This document shows, one piece after another, positions 11,970-25,081 of a stretch of DNA of 64,000 bases (position 1 is its first letter; every line of letters starts with the position of its first letter). This stretch comes from Gracilariopsis chorda (taxonomy: Eukaryota > Rhodophyta > Florideophyceae > Gracilariales > Gracilariaceae). The notes under the pieces are model-generated. The model made no database searches and was not told where the DNA came from. It saw only the letters and a list, made by a program, of their open reading frames with translations. Location of the stretch: positions 102,904 through 166,903 of the forward strand of contig NBIV01000199.1 of assembly GCA_003194525.1 (NCBI GenBank), in the 5' to 3' direction. The position numbers and the translations under genes are program-made.

Positions 11970-12760
11970 GGAAAGCACTCCGAAGACGTTCCAGATCTTC
12001 CTCTCACGACAACGAAGCAGTAGGAGAGCCATTCCAGGGATGGCACGACACAGTCGGTTGTAAGCCGAGATCACCCTTTGCGCCGAGCGCAGAAAGGTAG
12101 AATAGGAAGTCCTTCAACACAGTTTATTGCTCCAACCAGGACGAAAGAGTCTGCACGGTGGCACACACGACAAGTATAAGTGCGAATCGCAGATTGCCGG
12201 AGCTACCCAAGTATAGGGAAAAGGGAGAAGAGGGAAGAACAAAAAGGGGTAAGTCACGAAAGGAATTGGGTACGACATTAACAAGGCCAGAAGCACCCGT
12301 ATACACGGCGCAACCACAACAATGGCTAAAGCAGTCGTAGGGATGGGTTCCTCCGTCAAGCAAGGGGGCTGAGCCGTGGCCGACGGGATACCTCTCCGAG
12401 ATGGAGCTTATTCCGCCCAAAGCCTGTGATTTCAGAGGCAAGACCTTGGTATCTTTACCCTTGTAGGGAACCTTTACTGGTACGGCGATCGAGTGACGCT
12501 GTACCCAGTGGAGTGTCTCTCTCACTGTAATAACTAAATGAATACAAACATAACAAATCATTTCTATACAACACTGTAGTTTGGCCATGGAAGATGTGCA
12601 GTATCTCTCGCCAACATACGTCCAGTGAAGCCGTGTGCCACGTGCACTTCCGATTTTTGAGGACCACCGTAAGCCCTTACTCATCAACAAGCAACTTAAC
12701 CAGAATGTCTGTGGTAGCAAATAAATTCTTGAGCAGGCAGTAAATTTCATATCCTCGTCC
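11970..12760. repeat. Repeat X, copy 1
   Basis: This stretch aligns with 23480-23572 joined to 31268-31955. Shared landmarks include TTCCAGGGATG near 12034, GGAGCTACCCA near 12198, GGGATACCTCTCC near 12388, and CCACGTGCACTTCCGA near 12637. On the minus strand a 223-codon frame (12795-12124) is open here, but the shared protein-level signal lies in another frame (12667-12455, with KCTW and ILH blocks also in copy 2). The repeat therefore probably derives from a coding element. Family unknown. Confidence 0.75.
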
Positions 12761-15700
12761 TCAGACGGAGCGACAACGTTAATGAGAAACGGCACGAAGG
12801 CGGAAACTCACCGTAAAAGGGGACCCGCCTCTGTAGTTCCGGATCAATGTTTAGAGTCTATGACATGTTCGTTTATCCCTCTTCCTGAACTACCTCTCTT
12901 TCCTACGGCTCACCTTGCATTCCGAGAGTGTCTAACCCTCCTCCCAGTCGTCTGCTCTAATTTTGCGGTGACTTCACCGGTTTCAGGTCAATTTCCTTGC
13001 CAGCGGCAGCAAAACATCCTGCATCGAGGAGATTTCTGGCACTACAGCCTGTTCAAGCTATTTCATAGCCTGCGATGGGTTCGTCACAAGGCACACCTTC
13101 GGGTTACACTATTCGTCCTGTAGAAAAATACTTATATGCGTACTCTCTAGGCGAATTAGATCATGAATGATTCAGTACAGACGCAGAATCGGTTCAACTC
13201 ATGTATGAGTGGACCCTAGGAGCATTTAGGTGAAATTTGATAAGAACTCTATTTGGTATTTTTGGAACCTTCGTGGGTGATTTCTATAACATCTGGAATA
13301 GATGGAAGTGTGGTAGACGTACGGACAACATTCATGGCTGGCATGATTCACACGTGTCATGTTGGGCCGTGGCCGGCCAGGGCGTTCAGTGAAGCAGACA
13401 TGTGGACCATTCGTTCGGCACGCTACAGTAGGAGTGTTCTTAGTTTTATTATGACCCTTAGTAATTAAGGGAGGAAAGCCCTTCCGTTTCAACCAGTAAT
13501 AGAGTTAAGCTATGACTGGGCTCTGAGTTTAACGCCTGCAAGAAGTGCAAAATTTCGCCTGGGGTTTTACTGCGTGTGGTCTCGTTATACTCACCCGCAA
13601 ACTATAAACCAGAACCGATGATCTGTCTTACTCCGTGGGCTCGCCCGTGGTTCACTGTTTTTTCCGTATTGGTTATTCTCTAGTTTGTGAACTGATAGTA
13701 GTTTGGACTCAGTATTGAGTTTTGACGTGCTAGCTGAGTGAGTAACACCCCCACTGCCCGGTTTCTGTTGGCTTTCCACACGAACCGCTGGGTTGTACCT
13801 TTCCCTTGGATTCTTCCCGCTCTTATTCTTTTTTCTTTTTTGGTTTCTCATGGAGTGCAACAACGCTTACATGGACCAGTGCACTAAGTTGTCCAGCTGG
13901 TATTCCTATTCTCCGTAACACCTTCGCCGGTACATTCGGAGTCCACCTTGGTTTCACATCCCAAGCCCGTATGGTCCGGAGGCCCCGTCGCTGTACTTAC
14001 CTTGCAAAAAAGCAAATCTGCGAAAACCTTTAGAAGGATCTCCGGCCTAGGAGTAATGCTCCACACTTCCCATTCCTGCGACTTTCTTCGGTCAGACGGC
14101 TGCTCTGGTACGGCTCACTAACAACGCTGTTATTGGTACTGATGTAAATACCCGGCGCAGTTGCCTCATGCTCAAGAATGCACTGTTTCATACACTGGCC
14201 GTCTGCGACGAGGAACTCATCGCGTCATACGTGGATACTGGTACTTCTGTGGTCAAGTTACGTGTCCTTCGCCTCGTAGTTCCAGCTTCTGATGCGCCCC
14301 CACGTGTTTTCCAATTATCATTCAGAGAGGTCACAGCTCGAATCGAGTGAAAGAGCTTCGCGAACAAGTTGTTTCTCACCGGTCCACCGTGAAGATTACT
14401 GCGGTCAAATTGGTTCTTTATCGTTTACGCGAATACCTCCCGAGCCAGTCTAGCTGAGACAATCGCCACTCGTCGGTATACTCACAAGACTCATTTACTA
14501 CAATTGCAACCCTGGGAGTGGGATTAAACACTTTCATTTGGGGAAGCAAGATTCATTCGGTATGGCTTGATGATAAACAGTCGAATTGGAAAAGTCTTAT
14601 AACTTCACAAACAGCAAATTTAATCGAGTTATATCTTCGATGAAGTACTAACGTAAATGCAGACGGGCCTAGAGCAAAGTTTTTTTGAATAAAGAGACCA
14701 AGCAACCGAATTATAAAACTTTCCGGCGAAGCCACGACTATGGTATTTTAGAATCAACAATCCCGATGTCAAGGAAGTATAAAAATTATCAAACGGACAC
14801 TAAACACGTTCCTACCGGACTGTATGGACTCGTAAGCGTATTTGGTAAGCTCTAATACGTCCTGGATGCCCAGAACCGGGGGTAGAATACCGTTGGGTTT
14901 GGAAATAGCATCCGTCCCAAATTTATTGTAAGCTTGATAGGAAGTTATAATATTTGAAAAAGACGTTGTGTACGAAAAGAACACGCCATCGTCGATGGGA
15001 AAACCGTGCAGCTGGACTGCACAAGTGGCGTACCAGCTTGCTGGATGAAAATCCTCCGGCATAATAGTCCCGAAAAACGATTGCTTTAGTTGCCATCAAC
15101 TGCGCGGATGTAGCCGATGTGTGCGGGAAGTCCACGAGTGAGGGCGCTTCCATTCGTTATTTCCCTCCACTTTCATTGTAGGTAATTCAACTTGGGAGTT
15201 ACACAGTGTAACTAGCGTAGCTGTTCTTGCATGGTGGTAATATCGAACCACTTTGGACGGCTGGAGGTGCTAGATCGGCTCCAACGTATCCCAGCTTGGG
15301 TCATACCTGTACCCATGGGAGTAGTTTTCGAATATACCATCTCCATTATAGCCATGCTTCACGAATTTGTCGAGAATATACTTCTCTATGAAGACTTCCC
15401 GGCCTTGCTATGTTGCTGGCACACCCGTCCGGGTGAGCTTACCCTCTTGAGAGAAACTGTCATGTAGTATAGTGTCTGAGTGCCACGTTCGCTCAACGGT
15501 GCCCTCCCCGCGAGGGGTAACCGTTTCATCAGCCTGCTAGTCGGCTGGCACTATGAGGCGGCGAGATTCATCCCTTGCTGATAGTAGTGCGTGCGCCAGC
15601 TTCTGTAAGGTCCTTTTGTGCTGCGCAGAGTGTGGCATCGATTTGGTCTCCCCAATCTGGGGTTCTGATGACGCCTGCGATGGTTGGCGGCCACGGGGTG

Positions 15701-16329
15701 TGGTTTAGTCTGCCTTCCTTTCTACACTACCTCGCCACCTCTGCGCCTTGTCTTGGGTATGCCATATTTCTTGGTGTGGCTTCTCCCTGTAGGCTTCTCT
15801 TTGGGGCGTGTGCAACTGGTACAGCGTCGTGGAACGTTAACACAATATTCTGAGTCGGATTTTTTTTAGGCCGTGCTCGATGATTCCGTCATCCTGAAAG
15901 CCTGGCTCGCCACTGGTGATCATATCAGGGTCTCATAAGAAGTTTGGACTGCGTGATCACAAACGTGATGATGCTGTGAATTACCTTCCCGTTCGACGTT
16001 GTATACTCCCGTTACCAACTTTGGATTTCTTCGCAGAAGCTTTCTACTTGTGATAGGGCATTTATGGCAGAGTGCGACTTGAAATTACCTGTTGGAGCCT
16101 GCCAATAGCATCCAGAGTTGCTGGTATATCATATTCACACCCATGGTCGACCTGTAACTGCCTCATGCTCGGGTTCGCCGCTGCTGCGGAAAGTTCCGTT
16201 GGAGGTGGCGACTGCGTGGGGTTACTGCAATCAAAAAGAACACGAACGGAGGTTTAATGCCACTGCGAGGGCGCTCGATCATTCTCAATCCGGGTTCTAT
16301 GGCCTGAGTCACCTTGACATGTCGATTTA
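12761..16329. other. Unassigned, probably decayed repeat DNA
   Basis: Only short frames on both strands. A 60-codon plus-strand frame at 14168-14350 contains YVDTGTSVV, which faintly resembles a retropepsin loop, but nothing around it supports a retroelement call. The segment may include the missing 3' end and LTR of element A; no repeat pair was found to prove it. Confidence 0.35.
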
Positions 16330-16654
16330 TTCGCGACTGGGGGTTCGTTTTTCCCGTTCCCAGACGGAGCTACTGGGCGATGAGAAATTCTTGAAGTTAC
16401 TGCATGAAAGTGGTAGGTTTCGTTCGACGGTGGTGTAACGCAGCCGGGGGAGCCGTTGGAATACAGCGTAACCGGTTCTTTCTAGGTACATGGCCTCCGG
16501 TGAGATATGGTAGTACGGCAGGCCACTCCACCGATGTACATGGTGCAGAATCACCTTCAGGCGTAGGGTCTCGCATGAATAGTGCAACATAAAGCCAGTT
16601 TGAAAGAGACAGCACGATGCTTTTTCAAGATAGCCACTCATGCGCGTAACTAAT

Positions 16655-17795
16655 TCATACGAGGACTATGTCCATACTTACGGAGATAAACTTGAAAAGA
16701 CCATCTTGCAGTGGCGAGAAATTGTAGCGCTTCTCATTTTCAACGTAGTGGTAATCCTTGCAGACGAACACGAAGCTACAGGTATTGATCTCTGCCAGTG
16801 TACAACTTTGCAAGCAAGCGTCAAAATCCCGCTTGTTTACGGCTTGGGCGCAACTCATAGACGTCCGTGCGGCGGGTACAAATTGGGTAAACGACATTTT
16901 CCAATTCGGACGGTTGGTCCTCACAAAAGATAATGCGGACAATGTAGCTTGGGAATCCAACGCCCCAGGCGGCAGGGGCCGAGGCAGCACCCACTACAAT
17001 TGAGATATACATGTTCTCCGATGCACTTGAGTTTTGGACACAAACGTGATCGCATCAGTGTAGAGATCCAAAGTGGTTATCAATCACGTAGAAACAGAGG
17101 GATGCGAGCATCTTCTGGTTGAACCCTCCAGTTGCCCATTAGATTGGGTATTATAGGTATTCATGAAGAGGTTCTTCGCATCCAGTATCCAAGAGACGTC
17201 CTGGAAAAACTGAGATGCAAATTGCTACCCATTTTTGGAAAGTAGCTCCACGGAAAGTCAGTAAAAAGTACGCAATGCGTAACGAACGCGTTTGCAAGTG
17301 TGTAGGCGGTAACTCTCTTGAGAGGCACTGGCCGGACAAACTCCGAGAATCTACCCGTAATAACATGTAAGAACGTATTCTGGCTCTGTGTACTGGGAAA
17401 CGGTCCGAGAATGTCAATGGTGACAAACTCGAGCCTCTTCCCGGCGGGAACAACTTCAACTTCTTGTAGATCTTCCAGAGTTTGACCAGTTTATTCGAGC
17501 ACTCTGTGCAGAATCGCACCGTAGCTTTGCGATCAACCGCCATGGCGGGCCAATAGATGTCCCTGCGAAGGGTAACGAAAAGATGTCTCCCTTCTGATTG
17601 TTCACTGAGTTTTGGATAGTGCGAAAAATGCAGGAACCGCTTCTGCAGGGTTTCAGGTGTAACCACTTGCGGAGTTGCTTCAACAGTCCTGGAGAGGTAG
17701 GCGATGTCGTTCACCTCGGAAGGGCAACCTTCTCCACAACTGAAGTTAGCACAATTACTTGTTAGTAGAGGGGCACCAAACTGTTCCCTGACCAT
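16655..17795 (-). pseudogene. Integrase remnants, element A
   Basis: At 17795-17500 the zinc module and start of the core are readable: RDIYWPAMAVDRKATVRFCTECSN, matching element B at about 59615-59695. Frames then shift repeatedly through the catalytic core. The C-terminal piece at 16990-16655 has VPAARTSMSCAQAVNKRDFDA and DGLFKFISV, matching VPAARKSMARAEATSKWGFDA and DGPFKVISV in B. The middle, with the catalytic acids, is too broken to score. Confidence 0.75.
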
Positions 17796-19400
17796 ATCCT
17801 GGGTCTCGATAGGTACAAAAGTTCATGGGTTGGGCCCCTCAATGTTCTCGCTCGACGCGAGTAGTTCGTCTAGTCCAGGACCCATATCCAAGTCTTCTGC
17901 CTATTCTGAAGTTTCTGACGTGCTTCCGCTTACCATTTATTACGTTACCACGTCATTACCCGCGCTCAAGAGGGCTTTTGCACTAATAAGCGAACGCGAG
18001 GTTGTGTTGGCTTGGGTGTTCTTCGCATCTCTCTTGAAAACTACATGGAATCAAGTTCTGCTAGGCGGAGCATACAGCGCATTAGGGGGCCAGATAGATC
18101 TGAAATGTTGATTTAACACCTCATTGAAGAGTGATCCGTGTAAACCGTGTAGGATAATACCATAAGATAGGGATGAAGTGTCGAGAGAGCCCGGACAACT
18201 TCGGGACACTTCTTTCTTGAAACGGAGTAAATACGTTGGTGAAAGCTGACCGAACGCGATCAATACCCAGTGGGGGATCTTTCCACGTCCAGGGTGTCTT
18301 TGGATAGAGCACATCCAACGTAATGGTCGCTGGCATCCGTGGTCACGGATTATGGGAGCCCCGGGTTCGGTAACGCCAAGATTGGTGCTGAAATGGCGTC
18401 CTCCCTCAAGTAATTGAAAGCAAAATTTTGAAGGGCGGTACGTGGTTCCAGTTCTGGTGGCAGTCTGTCCCACAAGAGCGCGTTTAAGGGAGCCGTGATA
18501 ACCGCCAAGTTGGGGATAAAACACTTGTAAACGTTGACTAACCACAAAGAGGAGCGGAATTCAACTTGAGTGTCGGTTTCCTTTGCTTCAGCAACGGGAT
18601 TGACGCGAACTTCCTCCATCTACAGCCGTCCAGGACGAGTAAAGTGTCTATGATACTTGACGATGTTGCTGAAAAACTCATACTTCTTCAGTTTGAGGTA
18701 GTTCGTGCGTCATGCAGCACGGTCATCACGTTCCTGACGTGGGTGTGTTGGTCTTCCAGATGGTCTGAGAAGATAATAATGTCATCCATGTACACCAGAC
18801 AGGTCCGCCATTTAAAGCAGCTCATCAGAATATCAATGAAATGCTGGAAAGTAGTGGGTGCGTTGGTTAAACCGATTGGCATCCGCTTGAAGGGATACGA
18901 TTCAGTAAGTCAGACGAAAGCCATCTTTTTGCGGTCCTCCTCCCGAGTGTGAACTTGGCAGTATACCCAACTGACGTCCAATGCAATGGACACGGTGGTA
19001 GTGCTGTCAAGCGAATCGACGTACTTGTCCATACGAGGAGTGCGTTACGTGTCTCGTAAAGCCCCGCCATTGAGCTGGCGATAGGCGATACAGTACTGCC
19101 AGTTTCCATCCCTCTTCAAAGCCAATACTGCTGTAAATGCCCACAGAGATTGAGCTGGTCAATAAATCCAGTGCTGAGCATCTTGCTCACTTGTAACTGC
19201 TCTTCTGTCCGATCTTTCGGCTTCGCCCTGTATAGCGGTTGCGGAATCGGTTGTCTTTGGCAACAAGTCAATCAGATGTTCCATACCATAACTCTGACCA
19301 AAACAGACATCCCGTATTAGAGTAAGCTCCCGTAACGTGTCTCTTACAGACGTTCACGGTTTCACTCTGGTACATTACCAAGGGTGACGCCCTCCATAGC
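17796..19400 (-). pseudogene. Reverse transcriptase and RNase H remnants, element A
   Basis: The reverse transcriptase core is clear at 18882-18688: GLTNAPTTFQ followed by CLVYMDDIIIFSDHLEDQHTHV, so the YMDD box is intact although the gene is broken around it. Upstream a VYCQVHTREEDRKKMAF stretch corresponds to the WQVPV block of B. The thumb (LVNVYKCFIPNLAVITAPLNALL) at 18619-18350 and RNase H fragments at 18545-17800 follow in several frames. Confidence 0.8.
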
Positions 19401-19543
19401 TTTGATCGGGTCAACCATATCATAGCTCGTGGGCCCATGCGTTCTTGCTTTAGGAGCGGCTGCCAAGGGGCTCTGGGAGTGGTTTCCTGCAGCTATAACC
19501 TCTTCCGTCTCCTCAAACTTCTCAAGGCTAGACTTTTAATCTT

Positions 19544-20280
19544 CTACGGAGGCGATATTTCTGAGTACATTGGCGGCAGTAGTATTCGCAGTAGCGTTGC
19601 AAAGAAATGCATGGTAACCGATCCGAAAACGTGGTTCTTCACCAGATACAGGGCCTCTGGGACAAGTTTGGAAAGAAGCAAATGAAATGGAACATCCGGT
19701 GGCACATTGAAGATTTTTTGTGCAATGGCATGATGATATGTTTCGTACAATGATGCACGAGGCTGTAAAACTGGAAGCCAGTTTTGAAGGGAAGTGACCT
19801 CCATCATTACCTTTGTTTCAGGCAGAAAAGAAAACAATGCCACAACGCGGGTTGTTCTAAACTCTCGTGCAACAGGACGTAGTTACAGCGTGACAAGTAG
19901 CCGGAATTGCTGTTTTGATGCCCAAATCAGCAGTTTGGGAACAATAGGTACAGTTGATCCGCCGTCCCGCTCGACCAGTTTCTGGCGAAGCGGAATGGCG
20001 TCGATGAATCTGTCCTAGTATTCACATTCCAGTATAGCTGGAGCTTCAAGCCAGCCACAAACGATAAAGTAGAATTGCACCCAATTGCACGACCAAGTCG
20101 ATGGTTTTTACGGTTCTCAACGGATTGTTGTTCACGTCAGTGACGTTAGTAACCGCATCTGTACGGATGTGGGACCGTATTTGTGGAGATAGCTGATTCC
20201 ACGATGACGTTGGCGCCAGCACTTGTTTCCCATACAGTGAGATATCTCATGAAAAGCTGTCGGCTGAGGCCAAAGTAGTG
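19544..20280 (-). pseudogene. Protease and linker remnants, element A
   Basis: The fragment at 19843-19544 corresponds to the B segment around 57350-57560: ASLYETYHHAIAQKIFNVPPDVP matches the B block ASLYEKSQLGLANGVVSISTDGP. Upstream, a broken stretch near 20280-20000 aligns with the B protease region that holds the DTGAG loop; here the Asp of that loop is lost. Frames change several times. Confidence 0.6.
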
Positions 20281-20569
20281 TAAACTTTGTAATTACGCTG
20301 GGCTATAACCAAAATTCGATTCTGGATCCGATTGTTTCTTATCCGTATCTATGTACGATCCAGAACATTGAGGTGTTGTAAGTCCGCATCAACAGTGTCC
20401 TTCCTTTACAGGATTGTCATCGGATAGCGAGGGGGCGGCGCCTCGTGCGTCGTCACACTCGTCTCTGCGAACGCCTCTAATGTTAGGGAGACGGGCTTAA
20501 TTAGGTTCCCTGAGCAGGGTCAGCTGAGGGCTGTTGCCCAGATTCCTCGACCACCATTGCATCACAACG

Positions 20570-22170
20570 TTAATTACGGGGTCCTTCGTGAGCGGTTTTT
20601 GAATCGTGCCCCAGCAAACTGGAAAGAACCGGATGTGCCCGAGTATACCGCGCAGGTATGATAGTTTGGAGAGCGTGAGCAAAGTACAACTTGGCGCGAA
20701 GATACAATTCTATCGGCGCGAACCACTTCTCCTGCAGAGTATGGAACTCATAGCTACCCACAATCGTGGGCATTTCTCTCAAAAAAAGGCAAACACTGCG
20801 GTGCAGTATGGTCCGACGTGTAGCATAAATGGAAAATGAGGGCCACCAACAAATGTGTATTGACATTCCCAGTTTTGGCGAATTGTACTACGGTGCGGTT
20901 ATTAACCCATCCTAAGCATAATTGAAAGGTCTGTACATTCGCATGGATAGCTGGTGGTGGTGCAACGCAGTTGTTCGCCATGTAGAAGAGCGACCCTTCC
21001 TGTGCCGCTTCGAACGAGGTATCCGTCGTTGCCGGCAGGTCATTAGTCGGGACTGACTCTACATCACCGTTGGCAAGCTGCTTGTTGTGGTATTTCTGTG
21101 GGTATTGATCAACTGCTAAGAGCGAGAGGGTCTGAGAGCAGTCCGTCTCCATCACTGCAAGTACAGGTCTTGACCTCATCTGAGAATTCCTCGCACGAAG
21201 TGCATCATGTTCCGCTTGTGTGGCCTGGACAAGTTCAAGTTAGGTAGCCCCCGATTTGTCTTTTCCTTGACGCCCAACCAGGGTATGAATGATGCGATTG
21301 AGTCCGCGAACAAACATCTTTCAGCAATCTATTTAGAGATTAGACATTACCACGACAGTGGAAGGCCTTTGTCAGGCGATATGAGTATTCATTCTCAGTT
21401 TTGCTCGGACGCTGACACGTGTCTCGTAAAGCGAGGATAGATGACTTAATTGCATCCTTCTTCGCGCATGACCTTAACAGGTACTGCACTACTTCCATCC
21501 GGCTGGTAACTCCCGACTTGGAAGCTCTAGATGAACCTATAAGATAGTTGTAGTGATCTTCAGCAATTCTTCGTAGGAGATACGGTAGCGCGATACATGA
21601 TTGTCCTTCACTCATGTCCAATACATCAGCTTCCGCTACATATCGGGCGAGGAAATCCAATAGCAACATTGGCTCTTCCCCTGGAAAGGTGTGGTTGCGA
21701 AGCGTGATCTGAATTGGCTTGATGTAATCCTTCACATTCCCCGTAATGTGGGGTATGCGTTCCAAAGAGAAATAGCCAAGCCCATAATACCCGTCTGATA
21801 AATTGGCTATTCTGGTTGAAACTCCTTCAAACCATAGTTTTGCCTTCCCCCCTCGGGCGGTTAGTGATGTCCACGTGACTGGCTATTGAACTTCTAGAAC
21901 TGAGTGACCGATCACGGGAGCGAGAGTGTCCTCGGGAATGGGCTCAACGTTCGTGACTGCGCTTACGAATACGATTGCGTCAGTTTCCGCCACGTCTGTC
22001 ACGGCGGTCCTCATCGCTGGATAGGTCCGAGGAATCCGAATGACCCAAATGTGGGAAAGACCTAGACGAAGAAGAGGAGTCGGAGTCGTAATGCTCATGT
22101 TTTGACTTTGGCCTACTACAGTTGCAGTCACTTTCATCGTGTTCGTCACGTTGAAATGCAATAGCAACTG
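20570..22170 (-). pseudogene. Gag remnants with zinc knuckle, element A
   Basis: The piece at 21765-21340 includes SEGQSCIALPYLLRRIAED and SILALRDTCQRPSKTE, matching B at about 55560-55780. The piece at 21179-20754 ends with a knuckle in which HLCYTSDHTAPQC matches the B knuckle CHLCYARGHNSPQC but has lost the first Cys. Farther upstream (22167-21883) is a Ser/Arg/Asp-rich stretch in another frame. Gag would form the retroelement particle and bind its RNA. Confidence 0.72.
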
Positions 22171-23479
22171 GATCTTACAGAGAATTACCCATCAAGATGG
22201 TTTGTTCTGACGTCTCGAGACGATCTTCTACGTGAAAAAGTGGTTGTTAATTCCTTCCACGAAGGCAGCAATGGAGGTGAGTGACGCAAAGGGAAATTTG
22301 AAGGGATGCAAGAGACGTTTGCCAGCTCTGGCTCGGATGTACTTCGAGATGCCCTCAGCAACAACTTATGTACGGGTTGAGTCGCACCAAAGCACTCAGA
22401 ATAAATCCTAAGCTACAAACCAGTGAAACTGAATACTACCAATCATATTCTAACATTATACAACTGTGCTGGCGACAATTCAAAGAAAGCTTTCAACAAT
22501 AAACCACAACAGACCCCAGTGCATTTCAACAAGGCATGGCAGTTACGTGCACTCACGAGGGCATGACCGTGCACGAAATCAAAAATCCTGCGTATCTTTG
22601 TAACCCGCCTCCATGCAAGTGCATCTGCCACATCATCACAGTTCGTTCCATACAGTAACACGTCACTGTATTCTCAACGACATCCGTCCAGATTCCCCCG
22701 AACGGCGCGCAGAACTCTACCACCGTGCATATCTATACACTTGATAAGCTGTACACTCTGTAGAGTTGTCAATATCTTATTCTTGCACACGTATATCCCA
22801 CAAATCCAATGTTTGTCTGCAAGATTGGATTCAGGAACAGCATGTGCCTTCAGCCAACATGCAGCGCGTCCACCCAAACATTTCAAAGCAGTGTTGACGC
22901 CAGACCGTAATAAACGGAGGTCTTCGGCGATAGAATTGCAGGGGTATTTTCAAGCACCTCAGAATGGCTCTGGAAATATCCTACAAGGGTGTTGTGTGCA
23001 GTTGACGGGGCTGGAACTTGGTATTTCAGTGAAGAAACCTGGGGGTTCCAGGCCTTGGACAACGAGGATTTCCACCAGCAGTAGCTGACGTGGATTTGGA
23101 AGCATTGGGCACACTAGTAGCCACTAGAGCAGAACTAACCACGTGCTTGGGAACAGCAAAGTAAGTTGGAAGATTCTGGGCTTGCAGAGACTGACCTGAA
23201 GGATTGGCGGCAATTTCCGCGGCGAGCGATGAGCCTATCCGAATCATAATCTCTTAAACGAACCGATGTACGGGAGATTCCCCACCGTTATGGTAGCGGC
23301 TACGGGTGACTGCAGGCTACGCAGCGGAGTGTTTCATAGAAATCCGTTGAACCGTTAAGACGAGAAATCAACGGATCTTCGGGAACAAGAACCTCAAGGA
23401 GGAAACGAAACATGTGAATGGCTCGAAATTTATAGGTCGGGAGAGCACTTTGTACTGCAATGCCCAGAAACCGGATCAC
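22171..23479. other. No gene recognised
   Basis: Short frames only. It lies between the 5' side of element A and the left part of repeat X2. It may hold the 5' LTR of A, but no partner repeat was identified. Confidence 0.35.
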
Positions 23480-23572
23480 ACTCCGAAACCCGTCGGGAAC
23501 TTCGTCTCACGAGGAAACATCAGAGGGAGACCCCTTCCAGGGATGACATGACCCAGTCAGTTGTAAGGTCAC
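23480..23572. repeat. Repeat X, copy 2, left part (split by element D)
   Basis: It matches copy 1 around 11985-12070, including TTCCAGGGATG and CAGTTGTAAG, and runs up to the target duplication GTCAC at 23568-23572. The match resumes at 31268, so element D inserted into this copy. Confidence 0.8.
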
Positions 23573-23837
23573 TGTCGCGTGCCTATGGTGCACACGCATT
23601 GATCTACATATAGTTTTTATTCTGCACAATTTTATTGGGCGCTGCCCAGCTTCCAGCATGGAAGCTGAACATTGCGCCCGCATAAATACGCGCCTCTCAC
23701 ACTTGCGGCTTCACCGCTCGGAGGGGGAGGCAAGAAAGCAACCTGCACACCAGAAGAGTCCGTGGCCCTCCCTTCGTCACCATCATCTCCACCCCCACAA
23801 CAACAACGCGCGTCCTCCCCCGTTTCCTTGCGCAACA
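23573..23837 (+). repeat. 5' LTR of element D
   Basis: It starts TGTCGCG and ends GCAACA (canonical TG...CA). It holds a CATAAATA block near 23689 that could serve as a TATA box. The target duplication GTCAC is directly upstream. Relative to the 3' LTR this copy has A or T at most of the nine differing positions. Confidence 0.95.
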
Positions 23838-23872
23838 TAGTACTCTCGAGGAAGATTGATGCTTTGAATAGT

Positions 23873-25081
23873 ATGGCCACTAAACTAATGTTTGATGGTG
23901 AAAGCGTCGAGGTTTCAAAGTTCTTTTTCTACTTCGAGAATGTGTTGATGAGAGGTAAGCCTGAAGATAAAAAGTCCACTGAGCTTCTCTGTCATCTTGA
24001 GGGAAAAGCCTTTGACTACTACTATAACACCTATGCAGCGGACGGCGTGTTGCTTCCCGCAGCAGATGACTACCAGGCCGTGAAAACCGGGTTCCTAAAG
24101 GAGTTTACAGAGAATGTCGAGCCTCAAGAATACATCCGAAGAGCAATGATATGTAGATTACGCCCTGTTGATACACTGGCATCTCTTCAAGAGATGGATA
24201 TCTGCTTCGACAAAGCTGGATTCAATTTGGAAGCCAAGTTTGAACTGCTAAGGAATGCAGTGACCGAACATATGGACATGACACAGTTCGTTCTTTTTCG
24301 TGGTGTTACTGACTATAATTCTCTAAAGGCAACAGTCAGAGACTTTGTCGCTTGCCGAGACACTCTAAACGCTTCCTCCAGTGTCAGAACGCCACTTGGT
24401 ACGGAAAGATCTGAGAGAAGACGGGTTCTTCGCCGACCAGAGCAGACGGTGCAGAGCATGGCGTCCAACATGGAAGACTTGACGGACAAGCTTGCACATC
24501 TCACAATACTGGTACAAAAGAAGCAAAGTGACCAAAGTGTTGACGGAAATGTGAGAACTTGTTCTTTCTGCCAAAAGCCAGGACATGGCGCCAACAGGTG
24601 CCCTTCAAACCCACACCGTGACACAAGATGTAGGCGCTGTCATAAGCTTGGACATTCTGGGGCTACTTGTTGGTCCCGGTACCCTATTGAGAAAGAAAAA
24701 AACGTTCGACTTGCGGAAGCAAACGTCGAATCCAAGGCAGAGGAACCTCTGAGAAAGAGGATTTCTTTACAGGATGCAGAGGCCACTGCCGCACAGGTCA
24801 CCGTAGTAACCGAAGAAAAATAAGAGGATCCCGTGGTGGCAATGAAACGTGGTCCAGATGGCGAAGCACTTCCTAAGCAACCAAGGACCTCAAGGGTTGA
24901 TATCGGCTCACTGCTAAACCCGAAAAACCAACTTCCTTCTACAAATTCTAAAGGTATAATAGACCTAACTGGCCCACCGCTGTACAGAAAACGCAGAAAA
25001 GCGGCTTCACGAAGGAAAGGTGCGAAAAAGAAGCCAGTCACCAGAGCCAAACAATCAATTCCAGAACAGGTTGGAAGGTAA
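23873..25081 (+). pseudogene. Gag with two zinc knuckles, element D
   Basis: The first ATG after the LTR in this frame is at 23873, only 36 bases past the LTR end. The protein has an alpha-helical capsid-like part and two CCHC knuckles near the C-terminus, CSFCQKPGHGANRC and CRRCHKLGHSGATC. A TAA at 24821-24823 ends it after about 316 residues. The frame continues unchanged with a very basic Lys/Arg-rich stretch (KRRKAASRRKGAKKK) up to a second TAA at 25079-25081, and then into protease. The basic stretch could be a nuclear localisation or RNA-binding segment. Confidence 0.88.

Larger units (their letters stand above)
16330..22170 (-). mobile_element. Element A: heavily decayed Ty3/gypsy retrotransposon
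   Basis: From high to low coordinates the minus strand shows gag with a zinc knuckle, a protease/linker region, reverse transcriptase, RNase H and integrase. The protein fragments match those of element B (54.5-60.9 kb) block by block, so A and B are one family. A carries many more frameshifts and substitutions than B. No LTR pair or target duplication was found by eye; the given ends are the limits of recognisable coding sequence. Confidence 0.8.

Noticed and set aside
12124..12795. 223-codon minus-strand ORF in repeat X1
   Set aside because: The similarity between X1 and X2 is visible in another frame (12667-12455), so this frame is probably incidental.
14168..14350. Possible retropepsin loop (YVDTGTSVV)
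   Set aside because: Isolated motif; no other retroelement block on the same strand within 2 kb.
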